A stretch of 64,000 bases of DNA, from the NCBI GenBank assembly GCA_040954595.2, contig CM082582.2, forward strand, positions 12,648,001-12,712,000, given 5' to 3'. Below are positions 27,101 to 42,100 of the stretch, piece by piece. Positions within the stretch are counted from its first letter, which is position 1; each line of letters begins with the position of its first letter. The translations under genes and the position numbers were made by a program. The notes beneath the pieces were generated by a model. It had not been told where the DNA came from and searched no databases. It worked only from the letters and a program-made list of their open reading frames with translations. This stretch comes from Balanoglossus misakiensis (taxonomy: Eukaryota; Hemichordata).

Positions 27101-30100
27101 CCAAGAATAAGTTCTAACTGGAACACTTGAAGGACTATCTGAGGATATTTCGAGATCAACAAATTTTTGAAAGTTGCACATCATATCATATCATAACCCT
27201 TTAAGCGAAGCAATATGCGATATGCATGAACACATTCGATTGATAAGACGGCATACGTGCTTCTGTCACTGACCGGGTGGAGTCATACGAATAATCAAGG
27301 CTGCCGAAAGGAAATATGTGCATGCATACATCTGCCTCAGACCCTCGGCAAAACATGTCAAAAGCACTTTTCCACATCTAAACGATATCGCGCGGCAAGA
27401 ATGCCGTGTCACGCAGCAAGAAAAAGACAGATGCCTCGATCAACAAACTGAGCACGTTTACAATTCACTGCCTCGGTTTTCGATAACAACCTTGGCTGGC
27501 ACAACTCTGCGTTTTCTTTCTCAATTTGGCACAACCCACGGTTTTCTTTCCCAATTTGGTCCGACGCGATGCTTTGTGTAAGCCACTTCGACTCCCGACT
27601 GTAATAGGGTCTTTTTCCATACACCCCGACTTCGTATTCACCTAACATTTGTAAAGCTCACCCACTACTTTAGCAAGATTGAAGATTTGCTCTTTCTGAA
27701 ACCGACTCGCTAACACCTTAAAGACCTTCGTTTTCTCAATGCACCCACGGCTATCCTCACACCTGTTACTATTCATTTCAATCCTCTAAAATTTCCACAC
27801 TAAGGTTGCAAACTAATCCCGCTCGGGCGAGACGGATTAGACACTTTGTGTAAGGAATGAACCCCTGAAATGTAATGTTAACCACGATAAACAAACCATA
27901 TCAATAAATAATGACCATCAGAAATAAGTGCTACAAGCAATAGAAATCTAGAAACTGCATATAGTGCAATGCAAACTGAGAATCAGAGTAGAGCCATGGA
28001 CAAACAGCCGACCAATGCCGGGGGTAGCTGGTATATCTGAACTTAGACACTAGTTTCTTTGGTTACATTACCTTCATGCAACATTTTTGTCTTCTCCATT
28101 TTTTGCAGTTCGCATGCACAGCAATGGCAGTGAGGACAGGATCCGCCAGTTCGTCATCACGTCTCTACAGCAGAGGAGCACGGACCAGTTTGCCGGTAAC
28201 TTCACAGCTTCGTTGCCATCCCATGTTGGCGAAGTTGTAAACTGTGGTAGGATGAATGCATTATTCCGTCCCAGTGACTCCGGTACAGATGATGTGGTCA
28301 TGTACTGGAAAATGGGAAGTGAAGATCGTGGAATCGGTTGTGTTGAGTTCAGGTAAGAATGTCTGCCTGACTGTATGTCTGTGACTCTCCCCCTCCTCTC
28401 TCTGTCTGTCTGTTTGTTTGGACATGTCTGCCTATACCCCTCCCTAATTCTCCCCTCTCCCTCTCCCTCCCAACCCTCCCCCTCTTTCTTTCTCTGATTT
28501 GTGGAGATAACAAGGTGTCTGGCACCCGTAATCTGCAACCAGAAAGCTGGAAGATAAAACAGTGCATGTAATCCAACTTAGTCTAATAGACAGAGAGGAA
28601 AGGGCAGCTATTAAAACAGACTTAAGTATACCCTACAGATAGGAAATTCAAGCAATAATATGAGATGCAAGACTTGAGACAGATTTGTACACTAATCATG
28701 CCTGCAGGAAACAGACGTGTTCTATATTGCAACAACCTTTTACAGTACATGTATTAATTTTTCATGCATGCTTTTTATTTCTTTACCGTTTGTTCCACCT
28801 GGAAAGCTTTAGCGTTTGGATAGGTCCACAATATGTATGACTATCTAACATAACCTCAGGGATGTACCACATACAGGTATTTCTCAAGGGTGGCACCTAA
28901 AGGATGGGTAAATTGGATTATCTTAAATGAAGTTAAAAAAGTGAAAGACCTATTTGGAATTGTCAGTGTGACCCAATTCATCTTCATTCGATACATATGC
29001 CTCTTCTGGTCAACAAGAACTTTGAAAGCAGTTCACATACCTTTGTTTTAATCCTGTAATCCTCTTTAAACATGCGCAAAAACATGATTATTTCCCCCAA
29101 GGCTAACCCCTGTCCCCTACCGATGCTATTGCGACCTACATTCATCCTGTTGTTTCAGAAAGTCCGATTATCATTTCAAAAAAGTGGTTGTGGTCAGTTC
29201 CCGTTCTTTCTTCAGAGAGAATTAGAGAAAGCCCATGTTTGTGTATGTACATTCCCTGCAGTGTGAACAAGCCCTTAAGCATATGATATCCTCAGACGAA
29301 ATAATGATTCACGGCTAACAGAGTCAAATGTCAATTTGATCCCCATTCACAGAAAGAGCGTCATAACCCGTTTCCCTAAAGTAACTATTAAAAACCCCAT
29401 TAGATTAATTTTTAAAGTAAAAAGCAACCACACCACAACATTAATCACATGTGGATATATGGTTACAAAGCAGTGTTAGCCGCGTCACGTTTATTCATCT
29501 TATATTTTCATGTTCAAACGCAGAGGCACTCAGACCTAAGGAGTAGAAAGCAATTGCCCCAATTTGTCAGTATTCTGATACCTCCATGTATAGAGCGATG
29601 ACATCAAAGCCCTCTTCCGTTTTTGTAACATGAAACAAGACTTCAAGAATTGCTTCCGTTACAGGGCAATTATCCAAGGAGAAGACTATGCATGGTTTAA
29701 GGTTTCCAAATTATTCTGTGAAAGGCCAGGAAACGAAATTCCAGGTGAGTCTGCTATGCTCCTTTCATCTCATTTCATTTCACGGGTGTATGAAGCAATT
29801 TGGTATTGAATATCCGGATCTGTTTCTATCGAACTTTAAGAAACTCTGTATCAACATTGACACAACCAAAATTTGGTTTTACACATTCTGTTAATGAATA
29901 ATGAAGCTGTGAAAACTATGTGAGATATTACACGAACTAAACTTCACTTATTATTGGATATCCACTTGCTGGCATGTACGGTATGTTGTAACTATCAACA
30001 TCTGTCAAACATACTGTTTTAGTTCACACAATATTGATTTTTCATACATGTAACTATTAGAAGCTTTAGACATGAAAGCCTTTCAATGTTCCATATGTTA

Positions 30101-33100
30101 TGACCGAAAATCTTTTCATACTTCCATGGCCAACGAAGAAAGCAATCATGTAACTATATTCATACCTATTCCACTTTATGTGGTCTGTTTCAGCAGATAG
30201 TAAAACCTTGACAAGACGCTTTGCATTTTATCAATGAGCAACATGAAAACCTAATGTAAATGCCAAAAAGCTGATTAAATCGAAGCTGTATTATAACAAC
30301 CTATATTTGTTACAATTTAATATTTACAAAAGTGTTATCAGCGATCGTATATCGATTGCAGTGACGCAACATATATGCATAATGTAGGCAGAAATACAAA
30401 GACAAATAGAACTTGAGTGTAGGCTTATACAGACTCGGGTAATCAAGGTCTCTGAAAGGTAACCTAAAAGCTCTTAATGTATTATGTGCCTCGGGACAGA
30501 TTTTCAGAAAAATGATACTCCTCAAAACCTTTCAATTCTTTGTATATCAAAGTGTGTGATGAGTCTTTGAGTGCAAGGAAAAAAACAGTGTGTTCACCAT
30601 CTTGTTTTATAAAAATCACTAGTTTAAATTTTCTCCCTAGAGTTATTAAACACAGAGGTTGGTGAGATCTCGAAGCACATATTACTCTAATTGCTTCATT
30701 TCCATCTCTACAGGCTGTATGAATTTCATAGATGAAACTGCTGATGGAGGCGTTCTGGTCTCCCCTAACTACCCAAACCAGTACCCGGATGAAGTGGATT
30801 GCTATACGTTTCTCCATAATGAGTCGTCTTCGAGGATTTTCCTTCAGGTATTCAGGATCTATGAGTATGACATCTGACAAGTTGTAAACTAATTTGAATT
30901 TCGACCTCAGTTGATAATATCACTTTTGTCCCAACATAAAAGGTAAATAACACGGTACTTAACAAAGCAAATAATTGAAAATTACCACGATGAGACAAAC
31001 TTGATACAACTACCACCCAAACACCATTTTAGCTATATTTTCAAACATTCATTGTCTCTTCCTTCCAGTTTTCACATTTTGACATAGAATATGAACAGCA
31101 ATGTGCCTACGACTTTGTCAACATTTATGTTGATGGCGTCGATGAGAGTCGACCGCACAAGTTTTGCGGACAGTATGACGGAACTGATCTCCAGGAACTG
31201 TGGTTTCAGTCTGTTGCAAACACAATGGTAGTACAGCTCTCTTCAGATTTCAAATATGGAGGCCAGGGATACCTTGCAAAATTTTATAGCTTAGATATTA
31301 ATGAAGGTAAGTAAGATATGATTTCCAGTGTGATGTGTTCATAAAAAGAAGAGGCACTGAAGCAAACTGTGAATAATAGCTGGAAATCTAGAAATCTAGT
31401 GGAAGGTTATCTAGGAAGCAGTCCACATTGGAAAATCACAATCGTGCTAATGAATGGCACTGACATCTTGTCAGTTGATAAAAAAGAGCTTACTTGATAC
31501 CCCTTCAAAAATTGAAGAAAAATCAGTTCCTTCAATTTTGAACAAACACTTACACTTCCAACTTTTCACCCACAGGATGCAATGTAACTTTCACGAATGA
31601 TTCTCTCACAAGTGGAATAGTGCAAAGCTGGAATTATCCGAACACCTACTTTCCCAATTTAATGTGCTACACCTTGATAAAATTGGACCCGCAGAAACGA
31701 ATACGACTAAAACTCCTTCACTTGCAAATGCAAAGCGGAACAACAGAAAATGACTGTGACAGAGATTATGTCAGGATTTTGGAAGGAAATCAGCCTGGCA
31801 GTTCGTCTATTTTATGTGGAGAAGCAAACAGCGATGAAAATCATCAGCTTGTGTTTGATTCTGCAGAAAATGAGATGGAAGTGCTGTTTTCTTCAGACTA
31901 CCTCATTGAAAAGACTGGCTTTTACGGAGAGTTCTATGCATTAGATTCGTGTGTTAATCAAACTGTTGTAGGAATGGGCGGTCAGCTATCAAGCCCGAAT
32001 TACCCAGATAATTACCCCAATTCACAGGATTGCTTTATCACAATTGAAGTGCCAAGGGGCAATGTTCTGTTGACATTTGAAAGCTTTGACATGCAGACTG
32101 CCGCAGAGGAGAACTCATGCAACGACTACCTGGAAATTCTGACAGGGAATGAAACATTCAAAGTCTGTGGCAACTGGCAGGGAAAGCAGAACCAACTTGT
32201 TTACAAATCTGTATCAAGTATCATGCACATACACTTCGTCACTGATGGTCGCGGGACAGCCAAAGGTTTCCAGGCAGTGTATAGTGCTGTGGATGTTAAC
32301 ATAACACAGGAGATAATTCATCCAAACTGTCCAACAGGATGGATTCAATTCAAACAGAATTGCTATGAAATTGTACATGTTGAAAAGACTTGGTCTGAGG
32401 CTGCAGAAGCTTGTGAGGTTGAGAGGACACAACTTGCTAGCATACATACTTTACAAGAGCAGTTATTCTTAAATTCTGCAATACAAAATAGGTGAGTTAC
32501 TAACATCTTCTGTTCGATAAAACCCTAATTTTATATAATGCAAAATCAACAAAGCCAGGAACAAAAACTATAGGAATAATAGGAAGTCTGTCCCAAGAAG
32601 AGAGTTATGAGCCAAAATGCTCAGAACTTTATAGTATAATTAAAAATGAACGATAATGTATATCACTAATTGCCACATTTATTATCAATGTGGAATTAAT
32701 CAAGAAAGTTTGAACCATGGTTTTGTGTTCATATCTGTATTGTTCACCAACTTTAAATAGCCTGTCAGCCGTGTCCCCAGAGTACTGTAAACCATTCAGA
32801 GTGTAATGGATAAAAATAACTAAGAAACAGAATGGTAATATAGTATTCCCATGTGATTTTTAGTGCTAGACACATCAATGGTGCTTATTGGATTGGTGGT
32901 CACGACAGAGAATATGAGGCAGAGTATATGTGGCAGGACAATAGTATTTTCAATTTCACAGGTGAGTTTGAATTTTACACTTTTTTCTATATTTGTGTTT
33001 CATTTTAATTTAAGGTTACATAGAAATTAAAATCTAGCAAATGTACTACTGTTTAGGAATTAAAATAACAAATTATTCAACAGCCAAATTGAATTTCTTT

Positions 33101-36100
33101 TATCATGTTCTAAAAACTCCACTTGTTTTACTGGCAGACTGGTTTCCTGGTTGGAGCCTGTACAACATGTTTAGCAAGCAACCAAGCGACGATGGCTTCA
33201 GTGAGGAAGACTGCGTAGAACTGAGACAAGTATTCCATTTCCCATCCAAGGGTCAGGGGACGGCGGAAAGACTCTTCTGGAATGACAGAAACTGCCTTTC
33301 AAAGAATGGCTACATTTGCAAGCAGCTAGCATTTGGAGGTAACTGCAGTCATTTTTCCTAACTGGTTTGCATAAGCATGTCATGTACGGCCGGTATGTGC
33401 TCAGTATGACAACATCCGCATAAAGCTTTGCCAGTCAGCAATCTTGGATCTCTTTGCAAACAATCTTTCCCACGTGAAACTTACAGCCAATATCCTTCTT
33501 TTATAATGCAGCTATTGCTAATATACCATAGATGGGTATGATTGCAATTATGATCACAATTAGTTGACCTTTTAATCATTTGCTGACAGTGAATCCACTT
33601 ATATACTTTTGTCTGAAGTAATCATTAGTCTTTTCATAAATGCAATTCTCTGAAAGGGTTTTCCATTACGCATAGTACCCCCTTATCCCAGAGTAATCTG
33701 TTCATGAATATTTCATGCCAACTGCATAACATAATGTCCTTGATATATATGAGTAGCTGTTAAAGTCGGAAGTACTCTAATGTGGACAGGTGTGACGGCA
33801 TATTTCATTATCATAGCAGCTTTCTGATAGAAACCCCAGGGACAGATGTAAAATAGAGAATTCATTTATCACTCGTACATCAGTTATATACATCCCTTAT
33901 TTCTTACTAGATAAAAGGCGTGACATGTGGTTATAAAATATTCAAATCAACAACAACTGTGTTTTTCACTATTACTTGATCATGGAGATTACTTAGCAAC
34001 TCTCCCGGGAATGCAAATGGATTTTTGTTACTATTAAAAAGCGCTTGAAAGGCAGTGCAATTACCACCTTCGCAAAATCTGGTCAATTTAGAGACACATG
34101 AGAAAGATAAAGAATAAGCCTTTAGGGGAAGCCAAGAGAAAAAAGATGTTTAATTTAGTTGCAAATGAATGAAATGCTACCCTTTCAAGAGAATGCCTTT
34201 ATGTCTTCAGCGGTTCTTTGCCAGTTACTGTTAGAAGTGTAAGAGACACTACAGAAAGAAGATGAATTGTAAATGTCTCTTATTGTGGTTGAATAATGGC
34301 TGCATTTATCTTCACACAAAAACTCTTATAAGAGGTAGAAAGGAGTGATGGTTATAACCACAAGATATATTATTTGAAGAAATCTCAGTGTTAATGATAA
34401 ATTGTTGCTTTTTTCCCTGTGCTGTACGCTAGAGACAATATTATTATTAGATAAGGATGTAATAATTACATGCCTGATGGTGTACATGTTTCCTGCAACA
34501 GGCCATTTCCTCCATCATACTTGAAGTGCTTTATGCCTCAGACATACATTAAACATTTAGAGTTTTATTAGTTTGTATAACAATTTTAATATAATATTAT
34601 TAGATTATACATTTCAATTAATTCAATAGCAGTAGTATGAGTTTCATGTGATGATGCACACTTAATATATTTTAGTATAAATTTTCATGTTAAGTCAGAC
34701 ACATTTTACTGGTAGCTCTCTTTCTCTTCGCACATAGTGTTAAAATTCAAATTCCAGTTAATTGTTAGTAACCTAACACATTTCACACATTACCATTTTT
34801 AGCACACGCTATTTTAACCTTATCTTTCAGTGTATCAGATCTACAGATGTAATTAAAATTGGGTATCTTAGAAATCAGTCGTTTTAATGACAATGCATCC
34901 TATCTTAATTTGAATCTGGCAGCTCGTAATAAAATTGTGACGCCAATAAGTCCCATTTAATTCCGATAATTTGTCTCTTTCAGCCGAAGTTCCAAATGTG
35001 CCCACCAAACTTGAGTGCGATCAATTTTTCAATGCGTCAGATGGTACTATTACGAGTTTTTCCTACCCAAGATCCTATGCGAACAACATGGATTGCACGG
35101 TCACCATTGAAGTCACTCAGGGATATAGAATATATCTGGAATTTTCAGACTTCGTCGTGGAGGAGCATGGAAACTGCAAATACGACTTTGTGAAAATATT
35201 TACACCTGGAGAGCAGGAAATAGCCGACACTTTCTGCGGCAATCAGAATGCCAATATCAAATTGTTAAGAAGAGTTACCACCAGTAATGTACTGATAATC
35301 CGCTTTCATACCGATCACTCCAGGACTTTTAAAGGATTCCGTGCAATCTACTGGACGGAACCAGGTGAGTCTGACCAAAAATAAGTTCAGTAATGAAAAA
35401 TAGTCATGAAATCCCAAAGTATACCCATGCTTCTTTGTAAGCTGGTTATAATGACATATATAATTCTTGCGAGTCTAGACTTCCTGACAATTCTGTCAGG
35501 AACTTACATTTCCTGAAAAAGCATGGCTGCACTCAGAATGAAAGTCTGACCCCTTTCGCACTTTATTTCATCGAAGCCATCTGTTGAATTCCATAATCTC
35601 CCTGAGTATTACACGATAAACATGGCACCGGTTTAAACACTGATATATTCCCTGAAAATAAGTACGCTCAACACTTTTCCACAATGAATACATCACCAGA
35701 GAAGTGACTAAAAAGCAAACATATATTTTTGCCCTTGATGCAAGAAGCACTCATGGAAAGAATATCAGATACAAATTATACCTGGTTCAGTTTTAACGAC
35801 ATCTGAAAACTAATAATAATTTTCTAGTTCACTTGAATGCTATCAGCAAGGAAAAGAGGTGGACTATTATGGTTCAGTGGAGCAAAAAGCCACATCGCAG
35901 CAAAATAATGGTTATATATGTTCAGCCTGGGGTGGAAGTTTGGTTATTACCCGTCAAATACCCAGTAATTTTATATCTTCCATGGCAGCAAAGTGGTCCT
36001 AAATGCTCAACAGATATCAGCAACGTGATCAAATTATAACATTGCTGTTACTATGGAAACAACAGAGCAATCATGGAACATATTTCCGATTGAGGCACAT

Positions 36101-39100
36101 ACCCTCAGGTCTTTCATGTATGTTTCGACAAGTTTTAGGACTGTGCAATCATCTTTATATCTGAAAAATAGGTCGAAAAAGCTGATAGATGTATCAAATG
36201 GTGCATCTACAGTTTTGTTTCCTTTGCAACCTGTAAACCAAGTTCACTTAGATGCACGCGTTAATCAGTTAAAAGGATATGGATTACTGATATTACTCAA
36301 AATCATCATAACACGCAAGAAAACTCATGAACTGACCCTTTTGCTTTGCATCAGGATAATTTATCAAAAGACTAGAGTAACAAAATGTTTGTTCAGAGAA
36401 CGACAATATTTGTTCTTAAGCAGCAGCCAGGACATAATTAAATAAGTCCCTGGATCTTGCATTAGTCGATGTTTACCAGTTTAAGTGCTTTATCACATTG
36501 TATGGAACTCGTCTTTCCCATTTAGGTTTGAACATTACCACAAGATTTGTTGTAATAGTTCGTGTACACCTTTTGAAATTGTTTGTACATTTTCACAAAT
36601 GAGTTTCACAATATGGCGGATATATATTCTTAAAATGTCTTCCTGTACACATACATATTATGGAAGTGTAACAATTTGATTGTCACTGGTTGAATATCTC
36701 AGGGCGTACAAGCTTATATTATGATACGATGTATTCCAGAAAATTGTGCAAATTGACGGCGGTAACACGCACAGTCATATCAGTAATTGTGCCTCGCAAA
36801 TGAAGGATGCAATCATAGGCACCGTTCCTGCAGTTACAAGGCAAGGAAATCTTTGCCCGATGTACCATGCAACCGAAATGATGTATCGCTTCACTGAATC
36901 ATGTCACAATACTGTGAGAACACTCTCCCATTTATAATGGGTTTGGTCATTTCACTTTCTCTGGATTCTGAGGAAGAAAACCGAGAATTTGCCAAACTTG
37001 CAGGGCTTATATTACATAATCTTCTTCATGACTATTGAAATAATTTTTTCCCATTTGCAGTGCCTTTGTATTGTGATAATACCAACTGGATTTACAACGA
37101 TGGAATTTGTTATTTGATAAACTGGGGAACTGAACAACAGTCATCCTGGGCTGTATCTAACGCTTTGTGTCAAGAGCACAATGCAACTCTAGCAAGGACC
37201 GCATCTCAGCAACAGTATTACTTCATAGAGGAGTCAATTAGATGGAATAGTCTGTATAAGTCTGAGGATGTCTTCTGGCTGAGTGGCAATGATATCAAAG
37301 AGGAAGGCCAGTGGGTCTGGCATGATGGGATGTCTATCAACTCAACATTTGATGGTAAGATCATTTTTAACAACTTTAAATTTTCCAAGGTTGATACGTT
37401 TATCTTCCTGTGAACCAATGTCATGCCTCCACAGTGCACTATGGGGTACTTTGAGGTTTGCATGAGGATTTATTTTCAGATGGACAACAATCAGAGAATG
37501 CAAATTCACCCTTTATCAAATCTAGGCTATGCATAAGTAGCTTCTCATGTAATCATATCACTGTGACAAAGATACAGTATATTTCATGCTCAGACCACAT
37601 CATTTTACAAGTCATCACAGTAATTTCAATCCTCCAACAGCATGGTTTGATGGTTGGTCGGATGACATAATTCCCCGGCAACCAAGCGGCCAGAGCAATG
37701 AAGACTGTCTTGCTATCACACAGATGTTTCCCACCTCAGATGGTGCTACTAAATTCGCTGATAAAATGTACTGGATGGATGAACTATGCAATGTGAAAGC
37801 TAACTTTATTTGTCAAAAGAAATCAAATTGTAAGTATTAACTGTTGCATATTATCTATCTTAACAAAAGGTCTGAACATGCAGATTTTGATGTAACATTC
37901 CAATGGTACCTCACTATTCAAATTGTCAAGATTTGATGCTATGAAATTCTTCGGTCAAAGGTCTTTTTGAATCTAATGGATTGATTTGTTTTCTTGCAGC
38001 TTCGCTAATTCAATATCCACAGATACAAACCCTGTTGACAAGTTACACTGGCAATATATCAAGTCCACACTTTCCCAACCATTACGAAAACAACTTGGAC
38101 AATATAACAATTATAGAAGTGCCTTCAGGATTTAGGATCAAAGTTGAATTTTTAGCTTTTAACTTGGAGTACCACAAATCATGCCTCTACGATTATCTGA
38201 GTCTGAACGACAGCATACAGTACGAGGTGTTCTGCGGAAATCTTTCGGCCCAACTTGAACAGTTGACATTCTGGTCGCTGACGAACCAGACTGTTATTAC
38301 ATTCCATTCTGATCATGCCATCACGGATATTGGATACTCCGCAAATTACAAGGCTGTCGATGTTGCCTCATGTGCCAATCAGGTTGTAGAAGGAAGGACA
38401 GGAATTGTCACCAGCTTCAACTTCCCAGACAACTACTTGAATAGTCTCTCCTGCAAAACCACCATTCAGGTGACACCCGGCTACCGGGTTTTTCTGGAAT
38501 TTGAAACCTTCCAGTTGCACAGCTCTCCGGAGTGTCTAGAGGATTACGTGGTGCTCATATTAGATGGTTGGGATGAGAAAAGAACTAGCAGATACTGTGG
38601 AGATAGGACGGCTCAAGTAGCCACTATGAAATTTGTTTCCTATGAATCAGTATTAAGTATTTTGTTTCACAGTAATGAAAGGAACGTGTCCAGGGGATTT
38701 TCAGCCACATTTACAGCAGGTAAGACATTCATTTCCTGGAATCGCACATTAATTGAATCTTTTCACAAGCAGTGTCTGGTGTAATCCCTTCCTTGCATTT
38801 TCTGTTACGCGAACGTGTGTATAGTATTAAACAGTGTCTTCAGGGAAAACTTCCAGATCACTGGAACATTTTTTTCTGATTATATATACCATCTAATCTT
38901 GTCAGAATAAAGGAGACGATTCTCATAAAGTTTCTGTGCGAAAATACTGTGATGTCATACAATAAATAGTAAGTAGTTGTTGGCATGTGAAACTTCTTCC
39001 ATGAGATATCCCATATCCAAAATGAAGATACTATTATTTGTAATAAACTTGCTTTAATTTTTTTCAGTGAAAGAACTGACCACAGTCATCAATTTGGAGA

Positions 39101-42100
39101 GTCAGTTCACTGCTAATTTTGTATCCAGCTTAAACTATCCACTGCCTTATCCAGAAGACACCAACTTGACCTTGATAATACGGGCACCACCCAATGGACA
39201 CGTCGTCGTCAGTTTCTCAGGCTGTTTGAGCTTGAACTTGTACAACTGCACATCTAGTGCATTAAAAGCCTACAACTATCTTCTGTACGAAGACAAAGAA
39301 GAAGTTCAGACTTCTATCTGTGGGGACACCTGTAACAGAACGGACAATTTGGTGTTCCAGTCGACACTGAACACACTAGAAATCCAATTTATTTCTCAGA
39401 CAAATTTGGCTCAAAGACAGGGATTCCAGGCCAGGTATTATACCAAGGAAGGTAAGTTGATAATAAATATCACATGTAAATGTATATTTTTTCCTGAGAA
39501 ATACACAGCTGCATAAACAGTATATGTACAAAAAAGGAGTGCGGCTATTACTAGTCAGGTACAATTCCGGTGTACATGGCCGTATAATAGACCCTTTCAT
39601 GTAATACTAGTTGCTACAGCTTTTGAATTCAACTCAAGTGTGGCACAAATATTCAGAATACAAAATCATGACAGTGAAGTGGAACATTTATGATGGCCAT
39701 GATAATATCAATATCATTTGTTTCCTAGGTAACGATTCATGTGGGGCGATCTATTGCAGTGGCCGGGGCAGCTGCAGATATAGAGATCACCAATACTATT
39801 GTTCATGTGATAATGGTTATAGAGGTAAATTCTATCACATATACAGTAATAGTTGTTTGTAAATTTTTGACATTACTTCACACAACATGCAAAAATACAG
39901 TTTGATTTATAAACCTGTTTTTGGAGATGTAGATGGTGCAGGAGGCCTGTTTACTTATATTCACAGGAATTTGGATTCTGTTTATCAGATGTCATCAAGA
40001 TATGTTTAAAAGATATATCAGGATATGTCTAAGGATGATCTCATCAAGATACATGTCCATCAAAAAGATACTTCATCGAGATAATGTCTGCAAACATATA
40101 TGCCTACATACTGAATCAAACTCTTGCCCAGAAATAACAAACATTTTCAACTTTATTCACCATCAGGGCCCTTCTGCGAAATTAGACAAGGTGAAACAGG
40201 CAAGACACTTCTACAGCGATTGATGGATGATCCATTCTGGATTGGCATCATTGCAATCATTGTCTTTTTACTCCTCGGTTTATTCATTGTATTCCTCCGC
40301 AAGAAAATCTCCAAACATTTACAAAACAAAAGAGAAGAGAAACTCAGGAACAATCTCGGTGAGCATTTAAATTTTCAACACTGGTTTGAAAATAATTTTT
40401 TTTTATCAGAACATTAATTTGAATTCGTCCACGTACCCTAGCTCAGATTTGGTTTGTTTTGATGGTATACATTTTGTATCTAAACTTATCAAAACACAAC
40501 TCACAGGGATTTAAAAAAGAATGCAAGAAACATTATGCTTTTAAAAGAGTCCTCAGTAATTCTGGCAATTTCCTATTAAAGCTGTAATTCGTGATTTCCA
40601 TGCTTTATATAATTCTCACAGGTAAAAATGTAAGGTTCAATGCTGGGTCGTCACACTCCTTTGTGGACAGCAGCTCGCCAAGTCCACACCTCAACGGCGA
40701 CAGCAGTTCCCGCCAGTTGCATAATGGCAACAGCGTCAGCTATGATCCAAGCAGAGTCAATGAGATCGCCCTGCATGAGATTGGAATCCACGAAAATGGA
40801 CATGCTGTAGCGGCAAAGGATGGGGAATATGATGAAGATGACTGGGATGAGGAAATGGATGGAGAGAATGATGGCAGAAGGGAATCTGGACCAAGATACT
40901 TGTAAGTACTTGAGAAGGTGGCATTTATATTCCATGAGATCTTAGATGGAGCCAACTGTAGAAGTAAGCAATATCCTCGATCCATTTTGACAACATCAAC
41001 AAATCACATACACCCAACTTGGGATAGTTGTTTTTATAACAGTATATTTAGATCCAAAGTTAAACATAATTTGCACATAGATCCGTCAGATGAGTGGACA
41101 GCACAAGTGGAATTTTACCTTGAGATTAATCAAAAGTCTAAAGCCTGCACTGTAACAAGAATGCAGTGAATGTGATTTTATCTCGCACATCATCATGCAT
41201 GATTCTGTCACTGCAATTTTAACTGCTCCAAATGATAACTCAATATTTTGTCTGTGCATTTTTGTCAGCTACTCTGGGATTTCGGTCTAGCCATTGTCCC
41301 ATTGCACCAATTTCAGATCAATTTTTGCCACCAATAGAACCAGTAAGCAAAAGCAAGTTCTCTGAACTTCCTATCATCATTTTCGCATCTCAACTTCAAT
41401 TCTCCTGAGAATTTTTCATATCTTCATAACTTGAAGTTTTGATGTAATATTTTATATGTTTATTATTAACTTTCAATCTCGATGATTATATTTGAACCCC
41501 TTCTATATTTCAAGTCATAAAATGTCTCAATAGTCCAACCGCATGCATGTTTCTTTTTGCCATAAGATCCCTGTCATGATTAAAGGGACACTCCCGTTTT
41601 GCGAAAATGTTAAACTTGTCATGGCAAAACACATCACATCACAAAACAGGAGTGTTACTTTAATATGTTCTGACAATTGACAAAACATTGGAATGTTCAA
41701 TTTCAATATATAGTCTTCAACTGCATGTTACTAGACTGCTAACAACCTCGTGTGCACCTGAAGAACATTCAACTTTGGCACTGAATTCTGCCGGACCAGC
41801 AAGTCAGAAGCACTGCTTTTTGCAATAGGGGACTTGAGCTTAACACTCATACAAGCCCATAGAGATTATCTCCATTGGTGATTAGTACATGAATACATAA
41901 GACATCTTTGCCTACATCTGGCATGCATTATACAAACTTCACTTATGCAGAATGATCACAAAGACTGAAAATAATGATGAAAATGATTGATCTACCAGCG
42001 TAGAAGCACAACAAATACTGGAGGGACATAATATGCCAATCAGACATAATGGATTTCAAAGACATTTGCACACACAAATCCTGAATTTCTTTTCAGTTGC

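Larger units (their letters stand above)
12131..28108. other. First intron of the receptor gene (about 16 kb)
   Basis: Bounded by the donor GTATGA at 12131 and the acceptor TTTTTTGCAG at 28108. It contains no recognised gene. Seen inside: perfect TGACGTCA sites at 13425, 23289 and 25195, a purine-rich tract (15942-16001), a GT repeat (20303-20327), a 30-bp tandem duplication (27498-27557) and a 179-codon minus-strand ORF (23116-23655). Long first introns often hold enhancers, but none can be shown here. Confidence 0.7.

Noticed and set aside
27409-27648. ORFs over a 30-bp tandem duplication, at first suggestive of a repeat protein
   Set aside because: Only two units, no conserved frame, and no splice link.
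28074-28538. 154-residue minus-strand ORF
   Set aside because: Antisense shadow of receptor exon 2 extended by a pyrimidine-rich repeat, which gives the Glu/Gly/Arg-rich run.
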